A DNA stretch of 64,000 nt, from positions 3,658,001-3,722,000 of the forward strand of contig JACONQ010000006.1 of NCBI GenBank assembly GCA_014281115.1. The letters are read 5' to 3'. Of the stretch, positions 56,760-64,000 are shown piece after piece (position 1 is the stretch's first letter; each line of letters begins with the position of its first letter). The translations under genes were made by a program, and so were the position numbers. The DNA is from Laburnicola sp. R22_1. Lineage: Eukaryota; Ascomycota; Dothideomycetes; Pleosporales; Didymosphaeriaceae. Under the pieces are notes generated by a model. It saw nothing but the letters and a program-made list of their open reading frames with translations. It made no database searches and was not told the origin of the DNA.

Positions 56760-59700
56760 AAAGTCGAGAGTATAGATTTGTAAGGTGTAGCTGCCTCACA
56801 AACTCAGCATGCTTCTAACGTGGTAGCACCTTGGTCATGCTGTCAGCAGGCATCCTATCAGTAGATCGCCATTGTACGTAGAGTCGTCCTTGCTCTACTT
56901 CCTGGCGGATCCAGCTCTGGTGTATATCAACATGCTTGAGCTTAGTTGCCAGTTTGTCTTGTTCTTTTATAACAATCCCAACAGTCTGCTAGTTATCACA
57001 TAAGATAGTCGGAGTAGTGTAAAGCGTCAGTGAGAGGCCATCAAAAAGGCGTAGCCACTCCTCCATTGCTGAGCCTGTAAGGGAGAGCGCGAGTAGCTCT
57101 GCCTCAGTAGTTGATTTAGTGACTGTACGCTGCAGGGTAGACTTCCAGTCGACAGTCATCCCAAACAACTGGAAAATATATCCTTGAGAGCTGCGGCGAG
57201 TCTCTAGGTCGTCTGCGAAAGCAGCATCAGATGCTCCAAAGAAGATAGGATCGCGATAATCTTCTTCTGTAGTCATGAACTCTTAAATCTCTTGCTCAGC
57301 TGTGCAAGCTTCAAGCGCGTAGTACTTCGTCTCTAGGACGTGACGCCATACTTTGCGTATAGAGTCTACATGAGCTTGTCCGGGGTTTGTAAGATGTGAA
57401 GCGTGTATCACATGCGCGCGTGCTAGATCTGGTCGAGTGAACTGCGTCAGGAACGCGAGATGGCCGACGAGCTCCTGGTAGAGCTTCGTACGAGCTGCGT
57501 TGGGTTCCTCTATAGATGGTTCAAGGTAGTTGACCATCATAGGTACTTCTGTACGGCGGCCAGTAGACGTTATGCCATACTTTGCGGCTACTTTGTCGAT
57601 GTAGGCATCCTGGAGCAGCTAGAGTTTGCGGGCGGCGATGTCTCGGATAACGCGTATGCCTAAAAACCACTTAAGTGGACCAAGTCGCTTTAGTTAATAG
57701 TACTCGCTAAGCTTCTACTCGAACTACTAGTAGAGCTTAGTATTATATAGGTAAAAGGCCATAACAATATCGTCAATATAGACGAATAGTATGAGCCACT
57801 TATTCGTATACACACATAGAAAGCCTGGCACAGGCTTCATCCCTAGTGACTGTAGCGTCCTGCGGAGCTCCTTGTACCATAGTAGTGGTGACTCCTTTAA
57901 TCCATAGAGAGCGCAAAGTATCTAGAGTAGTTCTCCATCTTCTTAAAATCCGTCTGGCGTCTGCGCGTAGAGTAGACGGTTAAGTAGGGCGTTAAGAAAA
58001 GCTGTTAGTACATCATATTAAATCAGCTCTAGCCCAAAGTAATTAGCAATAGCAGTAATTGCTCTAAAGGTGCGTACTGCGAGTGTGGCGGCGTAGGTGT
58101 CTCCGTACAGCTGCTGGAAATCACCTCTAATCACCAATCGTGCCTTAAATCGTAAGAGGAAGCCGTCCTTATCAAATTTGTAGGTAAACACCCACATAAG
58201 TAGTAAGACCTCAGCATCAACATTTACTACTGTCTTTGCAGTCCTAGCAAAGCATCCTTTATTCCATATATTACAGTATTCTTCTTAACCTACTTGTCGA
58301 AACTCAGCACCATGCGGGTAAGTCTCTAGGTCTCTCCAGGTCCTCAGCGGTGGCGGAACCTGTAACTAATAGATCCTAAAGACAGGCTGCGGCTTCAGCG
58401 CTATCATAAACGCGTGTAGGTAGTCATTAATGCGTATTCTATAGGAAATCGCGTGTGTCTAGTATCTAGTTGCACTAATAAGGTCGTCAGTGCGCTACTG
58501 CCATCAGCGTAAGGTTGTGAGTATATTTAACTCATCAATTTCAAGATTTCTACGTCTCAGCGCATTGTTTGTGTGTCAATCAGGTAGATAGTCAGGGATT
58601 TGGGTTGCAGAGAGCTCTAGATCTCGTTCTATCAGGAGAACTTCAGCCAGAGTATCGTTATTCCGTTGCCGGCTCACATAAGGCGCAGGTAATATAGGCG
58701 TAAGTAGCCCACCCCCTAGAAATAGATCCTCTACGTCCTCGTCAACTCCATCAATTTCCTCAACTCTACTCTCACCCCCTACATACTACTGGCTTGCGCG
58801 AGCTGCAGCTGCAGGTATGTTACGCGTCTCATTGCGCGTCTCGTTACGCGTCTGCCTAAGCGTCATAAGCTCTTCAATGGCAATATCGTCAGATTTAGCT
58901 TCTTCTAAAAAGGCAAGCAGCTCTATAACCTCTTTAATAACTAACTCTGCTGCGTAGCCTTCTAGTCCTTCGTAAAATCGCGTTGGTTCGAAAATAACGT
59001 CTCTAGCTCGAATTACTCTGTTCTTTGTCGGCAGCCAGATCCTAAAGATATTCGTCAAATTATAGCCTACAAGATGTCCTATAAGAGCTCTGGACTCCAG
59101 CTTGTCGCCTCTCTTAATAGACGGATTTCGGACATACGCTCAACAGCCTATAGGGCGCAGGTAGTTCACCTTTAGCTTTAATCCCCATACAATCTCATAT
59201 AGAGTCTTCCAACCTAGTGCTTTGGTTAGTGTACGATTCAGTATGTATGCTGCTGTTCTAAACAGCTTGTTTAATAATAATTTTGGCAGGTTTCCTTCAA
59301 GCCTTATAGCTCGAGCTCAAATAACAATAATCTTGCCTGCTCGCTCTGCAAGGCCATTTTACTCGTCTGCGTAGTCTGCCCACAGCTTATATTAGATCCC
59401 TAGCTCAGCGCAGAGTTCCTCCAATACGTTTAGTGCAACTCTATATCCTTGGTTGTTATCAGTCTTAATTGCGTTAACGTCGCTATCAAAGATACGCTGT
59501 ATCTTGCGAACCTTTTGGACAAGCCAGCGGCTCAGGAATGCCTTCGTACGCTGTGGAAAGCAGTCAACTTCATGCCACTTGCTATACTAGTCCACCATGT
59601 GACCTGCAACTCGGTCACCATTAAGACAAGCGTCTGTGTCTTGTGGCAAAAGCTGGATAAAGTCTACAGCAACGCGGTAGAATTTCCTAGGTGCAAAGTC

Positions 59701-61533
59701 CTCCTACTATCTTCTAGAGACTTGCTTTGTGAGTTTCGATTCAACACATACGCCACAGAAGTCGCTATCTTTACCTTCTACTTGCAAGCCTTCCACATAG
59801 TTAGCCAGCTTCTCAATTGCCTTCTTGCCTAGATAGCCCCAGGTGCTGTGAGCTGTCCTGTAGTCAACTATAAGATCGCGTCGAGGGTCCTTTAAAGGTC
59901 GGTAGGTAGTGCTAAAGGATAATAATAGGCGTATGTCTAGGCGGCGGCTAGCATCAGCGTCGACCAGCCAGTGACCGTTGTCATACTCTAGTTAAGCAAT
60001 AACAGTTTTCTTGCTAACTTTGTACAGCAAATCTTGTCCTAAGTTAAAGTGAATCTAACTCAAGCGACAGCGTGCTAAGCCTATAAGGCTTGTCAAGAAG
60101 CCTTCAACTAAGGCAACGTGTGTTAGGACGATAGGTAATAGTCCTCTCAGTGTTTTCACAGTCAGCTTCATACTACCCCATACAGTTATCTTAATACGGC
60201 CTATTCCTGCTCCTACAAAATCGTTAGCACTAGCCTCATACTCTCTCGTCCATCCAGGCCAGGACTTAGTGTTAACAATGTAAGTGTTCGAACCAGGATC
60301 AAGTATAAATCGGTTGCTCAATAAGTCGTAGCTGCTAACATCGTCAAGCGTCGATAGAGCCACCAACTCCTCAGTAGGTTTGACACCGTCGTCAAGCATC
60401 AGATCCTCGTCGCGCTCGTCGCGCTCGTCAACCATAACGGCATCGGATACCATATATTATGCGGTGTAGGTCGATGGATTAGAAGGAGGCTTGCCATCGT
60501 CAATAGTAACTACAGGCTCAGAGTTCGACTAAGTTGCCTTCCAGTCCTGTATGGCTTTCTCCACCCTCGCTTTCAAGCTCGGATCCTTGGCAAAGGCCGC
60601 TGCCACTTTCTTACTACCCTCCTTGTTGTCGAATCCTCAGAGTCTGTGAGGCGCATCTGGGTTCATCACCCAGCATCTCGACCATAAGTGTCTTTTGCCA
60701 CAGAGGCATACACCACTCCGTGTAGGTTTATTATCTTGCGGTGTTGCTGGCTTTGCTATCTCTAGCTCTGCCGCGTGTGCGCTAAAGCCTGTACTAATTA
60801 GGCGTGTACGCTTCAGGTATGCTAAGAACTCAGTAACGTAGTTCTCCACTAAGGGGACTGTCTTACCAAGCCTCTCCTTCTGGATCAGGTCTCGTAGACC
60901 TGCTGTTCCGTATTTGGGGTCAATTGTCTTGCAGGCGACTAGGAAGTCTTCCTGCGCTCAGGTGTCTTTAGTCTCTGCCAGCCTAATAGCCTTGCACTGG
61001 TTAGTGACCTCAATCCACCTTCAAAGCCATTCTTTAACCTTCCTACCCTTTAGCGGCGTCTGGAGATCCTTGTATACCGCTATTAGATCGCGGCGTCGCG
61101 TCGCGTCTAACAGTGCGAGATGTTTCTTAAGGGTTGTAAGGTGTTAGTGCGGCGTATCCTTGTCCTCAATTAGGTAAATGTGATGCGCTGCTATTGTCTT
61201 ACTAATCTCAGAGTTAAAGTCTGCCAGCGCCTTCAGCTGACGCTTATACTCTAGATCCTTCTTCTCCTATCTCTCGTATGCCCAACGGTAATTGGCTCGC
61301 TGCTTGGTGTTTAGGCCAGCGTACGTTGTAGCTCGTTGGTCATAGTCGCTAAGCTGAGGTTCAATCGGCTCCTCTAGCTGGGGTAGCTGGTCTGCTGCAA
61401 CGTCTGGGTTGACGTATTTCTAGAGTTGATTCTTTTGTGCTATATCCTTACGGATAAACAGCCACTTGTGCCAATCCTCTGATCGACTAAGTACAATTGT
61501 TACTCGAGTGACGGCTGGGTCCTTAGTAGTCAT
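56760..61533 (-). pseudogene. copia-2 gag-pol relic
   Basis: Gag starts near 61533 (MTTKDPAVTRVTIVLSRSED) and has a zinc-knuckle-like CLCGKRHLWSRCW at about 60730-60690. The protease-like segment FILDPGSNTYIVN lies near 60300. Integrase shows IKTDNNQGYRVAL, NGLAERAGKIIVI and RALIGHLVGYNLTNIFRIWL. Reverse transcriptase has FDKDGFLLRFKARLVIRGDF and FVYIDDIVMA (Tyr-Ile-Asp-Asp at 57769-57780). RNase H pieces are FFGASDAAFADDLETRRSSQ and TKSTTEAELLALS. Stops are mostly TAG/TAA. The order marks it as copia, not gypsy. Confidence 0.9.
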
Positions 61534-61605
61534 CGTGCTCGCTGGGTTTCTCTACTCTATGTGTGAGTAGGCAGGTAATTCAGGTGAGTGAGATCCCGTC
61601 GCAAT

Positions 61606-61618
61606 CCGGGCTCATAAC
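61606..61618 (-). other. copia-2 primer binding site (tRNA-iMet half)
   Basis: CCGGGCTCATAAC on the plus strand, next to the 5' LTR and identical to copia-1 while the flanks differ. It matches the initiator tRNA-Met anticodon stem-loop. Confidence 0.8.
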
Positions 61619-61781
61619 TGTAGCGGTTGTTGCTGCAAAGCGAAAGTCGGGAAAACACTGATTTGATTGTATGTGTGTAGTAGCTAAGATATATACTGCT
61701 AGGTAGGATAGGCAGCAGTAAATGAGTGTAGGCAGCAATGAGCTAGCATAGGCAACAATGAACAGTCCGAATACCGTTACA
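61619..61781 (-). repeat. copia-2 5' LTR
   Basis: 163 bp, TGTAGCGG to GTTACA. It keeps G at the four positions mutated in the other LTR. Confidence 0.96.
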
Positions 61782-61846
61782 TTAGCACACCTACTGCTTT
61801 CCCTTACAGCGTTATACCGTGTACCAAGAGTGCGCGAAGTCTTCTT

Positions 61847-62658
61847 GATTATAGGAACTAGCCACTGAGTAGGATCTCTATATATATCCACAATACTTGC
61901 TTGCTGCATTGCTCGAGGTTCCTCTTTCACGTCTAGGAATTATCCCAACTGCTCAATAATCTAAGCTGAGCCATGTCGAATATCCTCACAAAGCGTATCA
62001 TAACTATATTATCACTATTATACTGTGTATTTTGCCTTCTATAGACTTTGTATTATTTCCTTCCTTCCGCCATAAGAGCAGCACATACTGTGCGGCGCAG
62101 GACATTCGTAATGTAGACATTCCACAACCCCAACACGACAAATTTTAAGCACGTATATCCGCGAGTGGTGTAAATCGTAAACACGCCGATATGAGCATAT
62201 GGTATAAGAGTTACTGCTGTGCCAACAGAAAACAAGCGGTAAACTTTTACTAAATAAGACTTTTTCATACTAATATGTTATTCGCGATATGCTGCACTCT
62301 ATGCGCACGCTTCACGCTAACGAGGGAGCAGTCGCGCACAATATCTTGTTGGTTGTTAGTATTGTTGCAGAATAAGGGCGCTTGGCGTATTCGCGGACAA
62401 TAATAGTAAAGAGTGAATAGTGAATGGGAGGCGAGTGTTCTGAATAACTATTGTCCCCAAAATTCACTATTGTCCTAGACTACAATACACCCTAGGTTTT
62501 CTCCTCCTATATATTCTCCCTCGTCCCGCTGCAGTTCCTCCCTCATCCTTCTATTCGACTCTTCGTTGCCCTTCTATACGTTCTACTCCAACCTTCCACA
62601 CTTTGACTCTTATCCTTCCACACGTTCTTCCTTATACCTCCCCTCCGAAGATATCGCG
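61847..62658. other. Edge of transposon block and promoter of next gene
   Basis: AT-rich up to about 62460 with no recognisable element. From 62500 the sequence is pyrimidine-rich (CTCCTCCTATATATTCTCCC) with a TATATATT box, then CT-rich leader sequence before the ATG at 62659. Confidence 0.5.
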
Positions 62659-63522
62659 ATGGCGCCGCAGGTCGTGCGTCTCAGCTTGTTGAATACGCCC
62701 AACGTCAGCAGCTTCGTCCCCGTTCTCCACGTCCAGGGCTTCAATGTACGATACCTTACCCCCCCATCAAGACAATAGTGCTTGGCTGACCTTGTGCTAC
62801 AGGAACTCCTCAAATTCACCCATCACATTTTCGAAACAGAGTTCCCGTGGCCGCAATGGACCGCATCGTTCCGTTACAGGCAGGCTGTCGCTGGCGACAG
62901 CCGTCTAGTCATCATCGAGCCGGACTTGTGGGATGATGGATACTACTTCACGGACGAAGCAACAAATGATGATGGTAATCTGCATGTCCTTGTGCATTTT
63001 GCCCCACCTGAGGAGAGGTATATCTGGATCGCCGATCGCTCTCGCGATGACAACCAGGCAGTGAGTATTGCCTAAACCTTCATGCTTCCCCCTGCTAAAC
63101 TTTGTCAGACCCAGTCGCCGGTCCCTCACCGTCCCTCCAACTCTGCCCCGCTCAACTCCGCACATGTCAAGCAAGAAGATGAGCAAGTTCATGAACCGAC
63201 ACCCTCCGCGAAGCCAAATGTCAACGCTCACGCGGCGCCCACCCACCGAACCGGATCGCCCATGGTCCTCATCCGAACCAAGCCGCCGCGCGCTGAAGAC
63301 CTCACCCCCGTCAACCAGAACTACCGCATCTCTTTGAGCCGCCGAGCCAAGAGGAACGTCTCCTACCGAAACCAAAACACCATCAACAATCCTTCCCCCC
63401 AGAACGCGGCTTCCAAGCCGAATCGTCCGCGCAAAAATCATCCGCAGTCGTCTGCCAACACAGGCAGCGAGCAAGTTCGGTCTCATCGCTACCAGTTAAG
63501 GCCGCGCCAGCGCATCTCGTAA
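62659..63522 (+). CDS. Uncharacterised 252-aa host protein
   Basis: Exons 62659-62745, 62803-63060 and 63109-63522; introns of 57 nt (gtacga...ctgac...acag) and 48 nt (gtgagt...ctaaac...cag), all junctions in phase zero. Residues 1-115 look globular (VPVLHVQGFNELLKFTHHIF, LVIIEPDLWDDGYYFTDEA, RYIWIADRSRDDNQA). Residues 116-252 are basic, Pro/Ser/Asn-rich and disordered, ending RYQLRPRQRIS. No signal peptide or membrane helix. Family not recognised. It is the first host gene to the right of the transposon block; codon use and base composition are like the other host genes. Confidence 0.72.
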
Positions 63523-64000
63523 GCGGGGTTGTGATGCTCGATGAAGGTGGTGTTTGGTCGGTGGGCTGGGGAAGTGGTTTGAGATGCTACGTTTTGCAGT
63601 TGCCTGGAAGATAATGGTAGTGGTATTTCCGCTCGGTAGGGCATGAAGTAGTTTCGTGTAACGGTCGATGGATGGGGAAGTTCTTGTACAATGTGTTTTC
63701 TCCATGTGTATCTGGGTCTCCATGAGATTTGAAGGACGAAGTAGGCAGTCCTTATGGCGTTGAAGACAGAGTCTATCACATGGAAGTACACAATTTGAAT
63801 TGATTTGGTTCTTATATACCGTCTTGTTAAACCAGTTCACGGGGAAGCTATGTTCTACGTTCCATTTGCTGGTTGAGTGTACTTCTTCCCGCCCACAGTC
63901 GTGCTCAAAGTACCATTCGCTTCGAAAACGTTGACCAAGATATCAATGTTCAAATGAAACCCTCCCGGACCCGTCTTCTTCGTCCCCTTCCACGGTCTCT
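63523..64000. other. Downstream sequence, nothing recognised
   Basis: No supported gene. A minus-strand frame of about 110 codons overlaps the 3' region of the preceding gene and shows no family features. Confidence 0.4.

Larger units (their letters stand above)
56531..61781 (-). mobile_element. Ty1/copia LTR retrotransposon, copia-2
   Basis: 5251 bp with 163-bp LTRs, 5-bp target duplication TTAGC (56526-56530 and 61782-61786), primer site at 61606-61618 and a purine tract GAGGGGGTG on the minus strand next to the 3' LTR. Coding strand minus, order gag, protease, integrase, reverse transcriptase, RNase H. Decayed but easier to read than copia-1. Confidence 0.95.
56375..61846 (+). mobile_element. 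216-bp interspersed repeat, copy 2, split by copia-2
   Basis: The left part 56375-56530 and right part 61787-61846 together match the repeat at 23549-23764. They are separated by copia-2 with its 5-bp duplication TTAGC. Differences from copy 1 include CpA/TpG to TpA changes. No long target duplication is visible around this copy. Confidence 0.8.

Noticed and set aside
1..64000. CRISPR array, operon-like clusters or other prokaryotic features
   Set aside because: The window is eukaryotic (spliced genes, fungal transposons); the repeats present are microsatellites, minisatellites and transposon ends without spacer structure.
1..64000. Secondary-metabolite or defence gene cluster
   Set aside because: No polyketide synthase, peptide synthetase, terpene cyclase, NLR-like or other cluster core enzyme is visible; the host genes are unrelated housekeeping or unknown genes.

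Overview
This is nuclear DNA of a filamentous ascomycete (Pezizomycotina; possibly Dothideomycetes, class not certain). Support: short introns (about 47-85 nt) with CTAAC/CTGAC-type branch points, fungal-type orthologues of KAP123 and NCR1/NPC1, fungal-only protein families, fungal transposons (Fot1/pogo, Tc1, copia), and decay of those transposons with the CpA-to-TpA signature of repeat-induced point mutation (RIP).

Layout. 1-5.4 kb: a secreted Ser/Thr-rich protein (cut by the left edge), a Ragulator/EGO membrane-anchor subunit (LAMTOR1-like), a MITE, a minisatellite and a Cys-motif protein. 5.4-17.3 kb: gene-poor, with one small conserved Cys protein (12.7-13.0 kb), a TA-flanked MITE, a decayed HMT1-like ABC transporter and a second copy of the first MITE. 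17.3-19.1 kb: a RIP-decayed pogo element with a 531-codon frame broken only by stops. 19.1-24.4 kb: a 308-aa protein of unknown function and a secreted Lys-rich protein interrupted by a 216-bp repeat with a 14-bp target duplication. 25.6-41.5 kb: the conserved gene block: DUF2433 phosphoesterase-like protein, importin KAP123, NCR1/NPC1, an RGG-rich protein and a broken CorA-like membrane protein.

41.7-61.85 kb is an AT-rich, nested transposon block of about 20 kb: copia-1 (TSD ATGGA); pogo-A containing pogo-B; a Tc1-like element with pogo-C inserted in its right terminal repeat; a second copy of the 216-bp repeat containing copia-2 (TSD TTAGC). Target duplications resolve the insertion order within each nest. 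62.7-63.5 kb holds one further host gene of unknown function.

No metabolic cluster or operon-like grouping is present. Individual host genes serve TORC1/vacuole signalling (LAMTOR1-like), nuclear import (KAP123) and vacuolar sterol export (NCR1). The most distinctive signals are in the mobile DNA: a shared 17-bp-spaced direct-repeat doublet in the ends of four divergent pogo elements, tRNA-iMet half-molecule primer sites in both copia elements, and an inserted repeat that ends in a splice acceptor and may be spliced from a secreted-protein gene. Exon boundaries were read by eye from splice motifs and frame and were not checked against transcripts or databases.
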